DNA of 21,468 nt. It comes from Vulcanimicrobiia bacterium (GTDB lineage: Bacteria; Eremiobacterota; Eremiobacteria; Baltobacterales; Baltobacteraceae). The position numbers and the translations under genes were made by a program. Shown piece by piece: positions 7,605 through 16,028 of this stretch (position 1 is the stretch's first letter; each line of letters starts with the position of its first letter). The notes under the pieces are model-generated. The model was not told the DNA's origin. It searched no databases and saw only the letters and a program-made list of their open reading frames with translations. The stretch is taken from positions 1-21,468 of the forward strand of contig JAMXLG010000380.1 of the NCBI GenBank assembly GCA_024281135.1, in the 5' to 3' direction.

Positions 7605-10388
7605 ATGCGCGACGCAGCCGACGGTGCCGTTGACAGTTGGGTTGAAGCCGTAGCGGCATCAACTGCTGATTCTGCACGACTTCCACGTGAATACATTTCC
7701 TACACGATCGACGTGCAAGAGCACTATTACGTGCCGCGTTTCGTGCTATCCGCATTTGTCGCCGGACGGCGCATCGATCTTGCGACGCTTGCAACTGCCA
7801 ACGCAAAATACGCGATGCAATCCGATCGCACCGTCGGCAAACTCGTCGGCGCGAGCGGCTTGCTCGGCGGCCTGCGAAATCTCTCGCCGGTCGTACTCGG
7901 CACGTTACTGCAAGCGTTGGTCGCGACGCATCGTTTGCATTGGCGCACGGTGGATGCGCCACGGCTCTCCGACGAGCCGCTTTCGAACGTAAGACTCGCC
8001 TGGATACGCGGCAGCGACGGGCGGCAGCGTTTGCATTTACACGGAAGGCCGTCGACCGTCTTGTTGCCGTCGTCTCCGTTGTGGTACGTCGACGCGCGCA
8101 CGAATACGGCGGGCATGGTGCAGGTCGAGGTGCCGGCGGCGACTGCCGCCGTGCTCGCCGGTGCGCCGTCGCTCACGAGCGATCAGGCGCGACGCGTCAA
8201 CGTCGCACTGCGCCACGTGTTCGCGGCAACGAATGTCGAACCGCCGCAGCTCGACGAAGCAATCGACGTCGTCGATCGCGACCCCGCGCCGGTCGTTCGC
8301 TTCACGGTCGACGGCGAGCGCGTGATTCCAGAATTGACATTTGCATACGGCGATACTGAAGTGCGTGAGGGCGATCCGCGTCGCGAATTTCGAGCGGGCG
8401 CTGCGGTGTGGCCGCGCCGTACGACGTTCGAGGCGCAGGGCGCCGAGCGGTTTCGCGAATTGCATCTGGGGCCGGAAACGAGCGAACGCGAGTGGGTTTC
8501 GTTTGTCGGCTACATCGCGCCGCAACTGCGGCGCGAAGGCTGGCGCATCGAGATCCCCGACGATTTTCCGTACTCTGTGGTCGAGGCCGGCGACGAATGG
8601 CATGCGGAACTGACCGATGCCGAGGCGCGCTGGTTCAATATCGATTTAGGCATCGACGTCGAGGGCGAACGGATTCCGTTGCTTCCGCTCCTCGTCAACG
8701 GATTGAACGCAAACGACTCCAGCGAACCGTTCTACGCGCGATTGCCGAGCGGCGCATACGTCGCGCTTCCGCGTGAACGCGTTGCGCGATTGCTCGCGAC
8801 GCTCGTGGATCTCTTCGACGCGCCGCTTACTGAGGACGGGCGCATGCGCGTCCCGGCTGTTCGCGCCGCAGCTTTAGAGGATGTGTTCGCACTCGCGCGC
8901 GCGCGCGGCATCGGCGTTGCGCGTTTGCGCGAGCTTTTCGATGCGCTCACCAAACTCGACGGCAATTCGTTGCAGTTGCCGGCTTCTTTCGTCGGCGAAT
9001 TGCGGCCGTATCAGCGCGACGGCGTCGCCTGGCTGCAAGCCTTGCGCGAGCGAAGCTTCGGTGGGGTGCTCGCCGACGACATGGGCTTGGGAAAGACCGT
9101 GCAATTGCTGGCGCACGTGTTGATCGAACGCGAGGCCGGACGATTGAACGCGCCGGTTCTCATCGTTGCGCCGACGAGCGTCGTCCCGAACTGGCGCGCG
9201 GAGATCGCCCGTTTCGCGCCGTCGCTACGCACGCTCTCACTCACGGGACCAGATCGGCGCGACCGGTTCGAAGACATCGTCAACGCCGACGTCGTGCTCA
9301 CGACGTATGCGCTGCTTCCGCGAGACAATGCAACGATCGCGCCGCTCCGCTGGTCGATCGTCGTGCTCGACGAAGCGCAAGCGATCAAAAATCCACGCAC
9401 CAATGCCGCGACGGTCGCGCGGCGCTTGCACGCTCAACAACGGCTCGCGCTTACAGGTACGCCAATCGAAAACCACCTCGAGGAATTGTGGTCGATCTTC
9501 GCGTTTGCCGAGCCCGGATTGCTCGAAGACCTTTCGTCGTTTCGGCGTTTCTTTCGCACGCCGATCGAAAAGCAAGGCGATACGTTACGTCGCAGCGCGC
9601 TTGCGTCGCGCTTGCGCCCGTTTCTCTTACGCCGCACGAAAGCGTCGGTCGCACGCGACCTTCCGGAGAAAACCGAGATCATCCAACGCGTGGAACTCTC
9701 GGGCGAACAGCGCGACCTCTATGAAACGATTCGTCTCGCCATGCACGCGCGCGTTCGCGAAGAAGTCGAGCGTCGCGGCCTCAACCGCAGCCGCATCGTC
9801 GTGCTGGATGCTTTGCTGAAGCTGCGGCAAGTGTGCTGCGATCCGCGATTGCTCAAACTTCCAGCCGCTGCGACCGTCAGCGAGTCGGCAAAACTCGAGG
9901 CACTCCTCGAAATGCTGGAAAGCTTGATCGAAGACGGTCGCCGGATTCTTCTCTTCTCGCAGTTCACATCGATGCTGGATTTGATCAAACCGGAGCTCTT
10001 GAAACGCGACATTCCGTTCGTCGAACTGCGCGGGGCGACGCGCGACCGCGAAACGCCGGTGCAACGATTCCAAGCGCGCGAAGTGCCGCTTTTTTTAATC
10101 AGCCTCAAGGCCGGCGGCACCGGATTGAACCTCACGGCGGCGGATACCATCATCCATTACGATCCGTGGTGGAATCCCGCAGTCGAACAACAGGCGACGG
10201 ATCGCGCGCACCGCATCGGTCAAGAGCAGCATGTATTCGTGTACAAGTTGATTGCCGATGCAACCGTCGAGGATCGCATCGTGGAACTTCAGGAACGCAA
10301 AGGAGACTTGGCATCGTCGCTGTTTGATGAGACCGCACACGCCCCACTAGCCCTAACGTCTGAGGATATTGAAGCGCTCTTTTCGTAA
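7605..10388 (+). CDS. SNF2-family DNA translocase/ATPase
   Basis: This is a 927-residue protein whose C-terminal half (from about 465) is a complete SNF2 ATPase. It shows LRPYQRDGVAWL (466-477), Walker A DDMGLGKT (491-498), APTSVVPNW, DEAQ (589-592), LTGTPIENHLEELWS, LLFSQFTSMLD (782-792), KAGGTGLNL, and the motif VI region with ATDRAHRIGQ (864-873). Such proteins translocate on duplex DNA and remodel bound proteins; they do not unwind strands. The N-terminal 460 residues match no domain I recognise, and there is no SWIM-type Cys/His zinc site, which many bacterial relatives carry. The ADDMGLGKT form of Walker A differs from RapA, so it is not the polymerase-recycling factor despite lying next to rpoB. 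The gene diverges from rpoB, and its stop abuts the stop of the convergent peptidase gene. Confidence 0.95.
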   Translation: MRDAADGAVDSWVEAVAASTADSARLPREYISYTIDVQEHYYVPRFVLSAFVAGRRIDLATLATANAKYAMQSDRTVGKLVGASGLLGGLRNLSPVVLGTLLQALVATHRLHWRTVDAPRLSDEPLSNVRLAWIRGSDGRQRLHLHGRPSTVLLPSSPLWYVDARTNTAGMVQVEVPAATAAVLAGAPSLTSDQARRVNVALRHVFAATNVEPPQLDEAIDVVDRDPAPVVRFTVDGERVIPELTFAYGDTEVREGDPRREFRAGAAVWPRRTTFEAQGAERFRELHLGPETSEREWVSFVGYIAPQLRREGWRIEIPDDFPYSVVEAGDEWHAELTDAEARWFNIDLGIDVEGERIPLLPLLVNGLNANDSSEPFYARLPSGAYVALPRERVARLLATLVDLFDAPLTEDGRMRVPAVRAAALEDVFALARARGIGVARLRELFDALTKLDGNSLQLPASFVGELRPYQRDGVAWLQALRERSFGGVLADDMGLGKTVQLLAHVLIEREAGRLNAPVLIVAPTSVVPNWRAEIARFAPSLRTLSLTGPDRRDRFEDIVNADVVLTTYALLPRDNATIAPLRWSIVVLDEAQAIKNPRTNAATVARRLHAQQRLALTGTPIENHLEELWSIFAFAEPGLLEDLSSFRRFFRTPIEKQGDTLRRSALASRLRPFLLRRTKASVARDLPEKTEIIQRVELSGEQRDLYETIRLAMHARVREEVERRGLNRSRIVVLDALLKLRQVCCDPRLLKLPAAATVSESAKLEALLEMLESLIEDGRRILLFSQFTSMLDLIKPELLKRDIPFVELRGATRDRETPVQRFQAREVPLFLISLKAGGTGLNLTAADTIIHYDPWWNPAVEQQATDRAHRIGQEQHVFVYKLIADATVEDRIVELQERKGDLASSLFDETAHAPLALTSEDIEALFS

Positions 10389-12461
10389 TTATTTGAGTGC
10401 AGCCGTCGCGTTCTGCACCGCCGCGATCATCCGCGCGGTCGCCTTCGACACCTGATCTTGATCTTTGCCCGCGAACACGATTTCCGGGAAGCTCGTGAAC
10501 ACGCGGTCGATCGTGTGATAATAGGAGTTCTGCAACAAACCGTCGTCGAGGAAGAACGCGTTGCGCGAGGCTACTTCTTTTGCCGCGATCGCGTTCATCG
10601 TCGCGACATCTCCGGCGGCTTCTGCCTTCGCCATTGCGGCGTCGGTCGCGTGCGCGGCGGTTTGGTAGGTTTCGAGCGCCGTGCGCAAATCGCTCAGTGT
10701 CGTCTTGCCGTTCGAGTTCGTAAACACCGCGGCTTGAACCGGCATGAGATCTTTGAGCAACTGATCGGGGATCTCTCCGACGCGCAGCGGCATCGTATAC
10801 GCGTTCGCGGCACGCATCGCTTGGATGGCGGTGACTTGTGCGGTAATCACGGCTTCTTTCATGCCGGGATCATAGGTGCGCAAACCGTCGAGGTTATCTT
10901 CGGCGGTGTGGTGCGCGCCGAACGGACCGTAATAGCCGTTCGACGTGCTGAGGATTCCCAGCATGTATGCAAAGTTCTGATGATCCGAACCGCCCCCCAT
11001 CGGATTGAGCAATGGACGATCGTGCTGATCGCGCGCGCCGAGCATCGCACCGTCCCGTCCGGGAACGACGTCGCAGATTTGCTTCATGAACTGATACAAG
11101 CCGGGCGATGCGCTCACGATAAACGGATCGCCGGTCGTGAGTTGATCGGTGTTGATGTACTGCACCATTGATTTTCGCAGATTCGCACCGTCTTCGTAAA
11201 TGAGGGCCGCGGAGCCGAAGAGCCCGAGTTCGTGACCGTCCCACGACGCGATCTCGATCGTTCGTTTCGGCTTCCACCCCGCTTTACGCAGCGCCGCAAA
11301 CGCATCGGCATCTTGCAAAAGTACGGTCGTACCACTACCGGGATCGACCGCGCCGAACGTCATCGCGTCGCGGTGGCTTCCGATCATTACCATGTGATTC
11401 GGATCGGTTGTGCCCGCCATGTCGCCGAAGACGAGCCAAATCGGCTTGACCTTTCGTTCAAATTTCGACACGACGTGCACGCGTTCGTTGCCGCCGAAGT
11501 ACTGCACGAATTCAAACATCGGATGCCATGACTGCGGGACGACCTCGCCGGTCATGCCTGCAAGCAGCGCGCGCGCAACGCTTTGCGTGATGCTGAGTTC
11601 GGGAATCGTCGCGTGCGGAATCTCGTTCCAGCTCTTGTGTGCGGCGCCGGGAAGCGGCGCTTTGCCGTCCATCGTCGGATCGCCCGGCGCACAGCACATG
11701 AAACTACGCGGATTCGGTCCACTGAAACGCTCGGCCATGTTCGTGTTCTTGTAGTTACCGTTCGGCCATATTTGGCCGCCGCCGTAACCGCTCGTTGCCG
11801 GCTCGAAGAACGCGAGAATCGCGACGACTCCGCGCTTCGTCAATTCGTTGTAACTGTTGAACGAACGATCGACGGCCGGCAGACCGCCGGCGTTCGGCGC
11901 ACCGAGGCGCTCGATGACGACCGCGCCCTTGAGCGACACGTGCTTCGCATCGAGTTCCGCGATATCGTCTTTCGATCCGGTGTTCACATAGACGAGCGGT
12001 CCGCTCACGTCGCCGTCGCCCGATTCTTCCATGAACGGTGGGCCGGCCATTGTTTCCCACTTGGTGTGACGTCCCGCCGTGCCTTCGAGCAAATCGAAAT
12101 TCTGCGGACGCGGTGAAACGAGTGAGAGTTTCTCGACGATCGGACCCGTGAACATGACGTCGTACTCTTTGATGCGCGTCGTGAAGCCGTCCGCCGACAG
12201 GCGCTTCGCAACATAGAGCGCCGTCGCATGATCTGCCTCCGTCGTCGCGCGATGCGGCACCGAAGAGATGTGCCGCTCGATATCCATCGCGTTCGCTGCG
12301 CTCGGAAGTTTCATGACGAGTTGCTCGTAGCGATACTCTTGCGCGACAGCGGGTCCATTAGCCCAACCGACCGGCACGGCCGGCGTAGGCGCCGGCGTCT
12401 GTCCCGTGAGCAACGCACCGAAGACAACGCACGCTAAAACGCGCGATAGACGAAGCCGCAT
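10389..12461 (-). CDS. Secreted M28-family (glutamate carboxypeptidase II-like) peptidase with altered catalytic residue
   Basis: This encodes 690 residues with an N-terminal export signal (MRLRLSRVLACVVFGALL), a PA-type insert domain (about 105-340), the M28 zinc-peptidase core (about 340-545) and a C-terminal helical dimerisation-like region. Compared with human GCPII, the metal ligands are all present: H363 (GSHRD), D373 (VDPGSG), E411, D439 (INTDQ) and H518 (GAHHTAED). The catalytic base, normally the first Glu of the 'WDxEE' pair, is His410 (ASWDGHELGLFGS); the codon is clearly CAC. The enzyme may therefore be inactive, or may use a different mechanism. The start at 12461 is chosen because it is preceded by GGAGGG and begins the signal peptide; the ORF stays open 37 codons further upstream. 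It would act outside the cytoplasmic membrane. Confidence 0.93.
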   Translation of the reverse strand: MRLRLSRVLACVVFGALLTGQTPAPTPAVPVGWANGPAVAQEYRYEQLVMKLPSAANAMDIERHISSVPHRATTEADHATALYVAKRLSADGFTTRIKEYDVMFTGPIVEKLSLVSPRPQNFDLLEGTAGRHTKWETMAGPPFMEESGDGDVSGPLVYVNTGSKDDIAELDAKHVSLKGAVVIERLGAPNAGGLPAVDRSFNSYNELTKRGVVAILAFFEPATSGYGGGQIWPNGNYKNTNMAERFSGPNPRSFMCCAPGDPTMDGKAPLPGAAHKSWNEIPHATIPELSITQSVARALLAGMTGEVVPQSWHPMFEFVQYFGGNERVHVVSKFERKVKPIWLVFGDMAGTTDPNHMVMIGSHRDAMTFGAVDPGSGTTVLLQDADAFAALRKAGWKPKRTIEIASWDGHELGLFGSAALIYEDGANLRKSMVQYINTDQLTTGDPFIVSASPGLYQFMKQICDVVPGRDGAMLGARDQHDRPLLNPMGGGSDHQNFAYMLGILSTSNGYYGPFGAHHTAEDNLDGLRTYDPGMKEAVITAQVTAIQAMRAANAYTMPLRVGEIPDQLLKDLMPVQAAVFTNSNGKTTLSDLRTALETYQTAAHATDAAMAKAEAAGDVATMNAIAAKEVASRNAFFLDDGLLQNSYYHTIDRVFTSFPEIVFAGKDQDQVSKATARMIAAVQNATAALK

Positions 12462-12467
12462 GTATAG

Positions 12468-12473
12468 CCCTCC
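12468..12473 (-). promoter_or_regulatory. Shine-Dalgarno site fixing the M28 peptidase start
   Basis: GGAGGG on the minus strand lies 6 nt before the ATG at 12461. It is the strongest ribosome binding site in the window. It selects this start over the upstream extension, which would bury the signal peptide. Confidence 0.85.
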
Positions 12474-12563
12474 ACAGCTAGTACAGGGCAGTAACGGCGA
12501 CGGCCTCAGGATTCCTGCGACGCAAAGCCCAAGTAATGCCATGCAGTTGGCATCGGCGCGGCG

Positions 12564-12569
12564 TATTCT
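12564..12569 (+). promoter_or_regulatory. Possible -10 box immediately before the nuclease-helicase gene
   Basis: TATTCT ends 6 nt before the ATG at 12576. No good -35 hexamer lies 16-18 bp upstream, and no ribosome binding site is present. The spacing resembles that of leaderless genes. Support is weak on its own and rests on the same arrangement at arsR and at the SNF2 gene. Confidence 0.3.
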
Positions 12570-12575
12570 CACCCC

Positions 12576-15500
12576 ATGCAGTACGTCGACGGCCAGCTCA
12601 TCTTCTCAGCGACAGACCTCACTAAGTTTCTCGAGTGCCGCCGGCTGACCGAACTCGACGATCTCGTAGCGCGCGGCGTCGCGCAGGCGCCGCCCGACGA
12701 TGACGAGCAGAGCAAGCTCATCCGCCGCAAAGGCGAGGAACACGAAGCGGCCTATCTGGCGCGTCTCGAACGCGACGTCCCAGGTGTCGTGGAGATTCGA
12801 CGGAGCAGGCGGAGCATCGAGGCCTATCACGAGGCCGAAGCGCAAACGCTCGCAGCAATGCGTGCCGGCGCGCCGGTCATCTATCAGGCAACGCTCTTCG
12901 ACGGACAGTTTCTGGGTCACGCCGATTTTTTGCGGCGCGTCGAGCGGCCGTCTGATCTTGGGCCGTGGAGCTACGAAGTGCTCGACACGAAGCTCGCGCT
13001 CTCGTCAAAGCCGTACTTTTTGATTCAGCTCTGCAACTACAGCGAACATCTCGTGAGGCTGCAAGGCATCGCTCCGCGCCATGGCTACATCATCCTCGGC
13101 AACAACGAAGAGCAGTCGTTCCTCATGCACGACTACGAAGCGTATTACCGGCATCTCAAGAACGAATTTCTCGCGTTCGTCGAACGCGCGTCCGGACATA
13201 GCGCGCCGTCGGAGTATCCTCTCGTGCGCAAGCACTGCAGTTACTGTCCGTGGAGTGCCGCCTGCGAGACGAAACGCGTTGCTGACGATCATCTGAGCAT
13301 CGTTGCGTGGATGCGCCGCGATCAAATCGCAAAATTCGAAGACGGCGGCATCTCGACCGTTGCGCAACTGGCGCGCGCGACCGATGAAGCACGGCCAAAC
13401 GGGATGAATCCGGACACGTTCGTGAAGCTGCGCCGCCAGGCGGCGCTTCAAAAGCGCGGCGCCGACGGCAGCCTTCACTACGAATTGCTGCGCCACGATC
13501 CGAGAACCGGCTTCGGCATCCTCCCGAAGCGCAGCGACGGCGACGTCTTCTTCGATATGGAAGGCGACCCGCTTTACGAGCCCGGCCGATCGCTCGAGTA
13601 CCTCTTCGGCGCCTGGACGCTCGAAGCACCGCAGTTCCACGCTTTATGGGGACTCGATCCCGTAGGGGAAAAACGCGCGTTCGAACACTTCGTCGATTTC
13701 ATTATCGCGCGCCGGCGACGTTTTCCCGATCTGCACGTTTACCACTATGCGAACTACGAGAAGGCTGCGTTGCGGCGGTTAGCTCAACAACACGCCACGC
13801 GCGAGGATGAGGTGGACGAGCTTCTCCGTGGTGAGGTCCTCGTCGACCTCTTTGCCGTCGTTCGTCAAGCGATTGCGATTTCGCAAAACAGCTACAGCAT
13901 CAAGCGCCTCGAGAAGTATTATGACTTGAAGCGCTCGACGAGTGTGAAGAAAGGCGACGATTCGATCGTCATGTTCGAACGCTGGCTTCACGACGGCGAC
14001 GACGGAATTCTTCGCGATATCGAGGCGTACAACCGCGACGACTGCTACTCGACGTACCTCCTGCGCGAATGGCTGCTCGAGCGCCGCGACGAGGCATCGC
14101 GCGAACACGACGTGGAATATCCGTTCCACGAGACGGAAGGCTCAGATGCACCGCGACGCGACGAAGTGTTGGAGCGTCGCGCTTCCGAACTGGAACGCGA
14201 ACTACTCGCGGAGATTCCGATCGTCGACGAGCGCTCATTCGACACGCTCGCCGAAGAGACGCGCAAACGGTATCTTTTGGGACACGCTTTGAGTTACCAC
14301 CGGCGCGAGGATAAGCCGGTATGGTGGGCGTTCTTCGATCGCTGCGACAACGTCGACGACTTGCTCGAGTTCGATCGCGAGGCGATCGCAGGCCTTCGCT
14401 ATGACGAAAGCGTGCCGCCGCGACCGGACGCGCGCAGCAAAATTTACACCTACCGAATGCCGGAACAGCGCTACAAGTTGGGCGCCGGCGATGACGTGTA
14501 TGATCCGAGCATCAAAAAGCGCGTCGGATCGATCGTCAGTATCGACGACGATCGCGGCATTCTCGAGCTTAAGACAACGCGAGGCGAAGAGTACGTAAGC
14601 TCGATCGTAGCACTCATCCCCGGCGGTCCGCTCAATACCGCAGAGCAGCGCCGTGCCATCACACGCATCGCTCAAAGCGCACTCGACGGAAATCTGGCGA
14701 ACGAATATCCGGCCGTGGCCGATCTCGTCAGCGCTGCAATTCCTCGCGTGAGAGGAATCGAATTAGGTGACGTACTGCAACCGGAAACAGTAAACGCAGA
14801 AGCGGTTTCGCGTATCGTCGCCAACCTCGATAACAGCTATCTCTTCATTCAAGGGCCGCCGGGCAGCGGTAAAACGACGACTTGTTCCTCCGTCATCGCC
14901 GATCTGCTGCAGCGTGGTGCGCGCGTCGGCGTCGTCAGCACAGGTCACAAAGCGATTCATCACCTCCTGCATAAGGTCGAAGCGCGGATGTGGGAACGCG
15001 GAGCGATTTTTCGCGGCCTCTACAAGCACAGTTCGACGAGCGCGCATTCCGAATACCGCTCCGAATTGCCGCGCGCCATGATCGAATCGGTCGACGACAA
15101 CGCCGCATTCGAGGGACCGCACTTCAACCTCGCGGGCGGAACATCGTGGCTCTTCTCGCGCCCCGAGCTTTGCGGTGCGTTCGACTATCTGTTCATCGAC
15201 GAAGCGGGGCAGGTTTCGCTCCCGGATGCAATCGCTGTGGCGGGATGCGCAAAGAACGTCGTGCTGCTCGGCGATCCTGCGCAGCTCGCGCAAGTCAGTC
15301 AGGGCACCCACCCCTATCGAGCCGGCTGGTCCGTCTTGGAACACGTCCTCGGCAATGAGCCTACGATCCCGCCTGACCGTGGTATTTTCCTCGACGTCAG
15401 CTATCGGATGCAGCCGGAGATCTGTGAATTTATTTCGCTTGCGATGTATGATGGGCGCCTATCTGCCGGTCCCGACACCGTGCATCACGCGGTTCGCAGC

Positions 15501-16028
15501 GCAGGATTGAGCGGCGGCGGATTACGATACATTCCGATCGAACACGTCGCAAACAGTGCGAGTTCCCTCGAAGAGGCCGACGCAATCGTGCGCGAGGTGG
15601 CGATGCTGCGTGACGGTTTGGTGACCGACGATAATGGAATCGAGCGGCCGATGCGCGATGAAGATATCATCATCGTAACGCCCTACAACGCGCAGCGGCG
15701 TCTGATCGAACGGCGTCTGCGCGACGCCGGATTCAGCGTTCCCGTCGGTACCGTCGACAAGTTTCAAGGACAGGAAGCCGCCGTCGTCTTTTATTCGATG
15801 GCAACGTCGAGCGGCGACGACGTACCGCGCGACCTCCAATTTCTCTTCGAGCAGAACCGGTTCAACGTCGCGGTTTCTCGTGCGCGAGCGCTCTCGGTGC
15901 TGGTTTCCAGTCCGCAGCTGCTCGACGTCGCATGCAATTCGCCGCAACAGATGGCGCTGATCAACTTCCTCTGCGCTTATGTCGAAAGAAGCATCTCTTT
16001 AGCACATGATTCTTGCACTCGCGCTTAG
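12576..16028 (+). CDS. TM0106-family fusion: RecB/Cas4-like nuclease, RNase H-fold exonuclease-like domain, SF1 helicase
   Basis: This is a 1150-residue three-part enzyme. The N-terminal PD-(D/E)XK nuclease of RecB/Cas4 type shows GHADFL (D117), EVLDTK (D137, K139) and QLCNY (Q151, Y155). Four cysteines (C21, C221, C224, C230; 'HCSYCPWSAAC') are arranged as in the Fe-S clusters of Cas4, AddB and Dna2. The middle part (about 320-500) has FFDMEGD (D327, E329) and YNRDDCYSTY (D488, D489), as in DEDD exonucleases. The C-terminal part (about 745-1130) is a UPF1/Dna2-like SF1 helicase: Walker A GPPGSGKT (760-767), IDEAGQ (874-879), LLGDPAQLAQ, SYRMQPE, TVDKFQGQEA and NVAVSRARAL. The TM0106-type family (TIGR03491) is known to be sporadic and not linked to CRISPR arrays. 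A role in DNA end processing or removal of foreign DNA is inferred. Confidence 0.93.
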   Translation: MQYVDGQLIFSATDLTKFLECRRLTELDDLVARGVAQAPPDDDEQSKLIRRKGEEHEAAYLARLERDVPGVVEIRRSRRSIEAYHEAEAQTLAAMRAGAPVIYQATLFDGQFLGHADFLRRVERPSDLGPWSYEVLDTKLALSSKPYFLIQLCNYSEHLVRLQGIAPRHGYIILGNNEEQSFLMHDYEAYYRHLKNEFLAFVERASGHSAPSEYPLVRKHCSYCPWSAACETKRVADDHLSIVAWMRRDQIAKFEDGGISTVAQLARATDEARPNGMNPDTFVKLRRQAALQKRGADGSLHYELLRHDPRTGFGILPKRSDGDVFFDMEGDPLYEPGRSLEYLFGAWTLEAPQFHALWGLDPVGEKRAFEHFVDFIIARRRRFPDLHVYHYANYEKAALRRLAQQHATREDEVDELLRGEVLVDLFAVVRQAIAISQNSYSIKRLEKYYDLKRSTSVKKGDDSIVMFERWLHDGDDGILRDIEAYNRDDCYSTYLLREWLLERRDEASREHDVEYPFHETEGSDAPRRDEVLERRASELERELLAEIPIVDERSFDTLAEETRKRYLLGHALSYHRREDKPVWWAFFDRCDNVDDLLEFDREAIAGLRYDESVPPRPDARSKIYTYRMPEQRYKLGAGDDVYDPSIKKRVGSIVSIDDDRGILELKTTRGEEYVSSIVALIPGGPLNTAEQRRAITRIAQSALDGNLANEYPAVADLVSAAIPRVRGIELGDVLQPETVNAEAVSRIVANLDNSYLFIQGPPGSGKTTTCSSVIADLLQRGARVGVVSTGHKAIHHLLHKVEARMWERGAIFRGLYKHSSTSAHSEYRSELPRAMIESVDDNAAFEGPHFNLAGGTSWLFSRPELCGAFDYLFIDEAGQVSLPDAIAVAGCAKNVVLLGDPAQLAQVSQGTHPYRAGWSVLEHVLGNEPTIPPDRGIFLDVSYRMQPEICEFISLAMYDGRLSAGPDTVHHAVRSAGLSGGGLRYIPIEHVANSASSLEEADAIVREVAMLRDGLVTDDNGIERPMRDEDIIIVTPYNAQRRLIERRLRDAGFSVPVGTVDKFQGQEAAVVFYSMATSSGDDVPRDLQFLFEQNRFNVAVSRARALSVLVSSPQLLDVACNSPQQMALINFLCAYVERSISLAHDSCTRA

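Noticed and set aside
7605..10388. Identification of the SNF2 protein as RapA
   Set aside because: Walker A is ADDMGLGKT rather than the RapA form, and the N-terminal region does not resemble RapA.
12462..12572. Extension of the M28 gene by 37 codons
   Set aside because: GGAGGG sits 6 nt before the ATG at 12461, and that start begins a proper signal peptide; the extension would bury it.
7605..16028. A DISARM-like or other defence island built from the SNF2 ATPase and the nuclease-helicase
   Set aside because: No methyltransferase, phospholipase D or DrmA/B-type partner is present. The two genes are separated by an opposing peptidase gene, and the neighbours are transport, metabolic and core genes.
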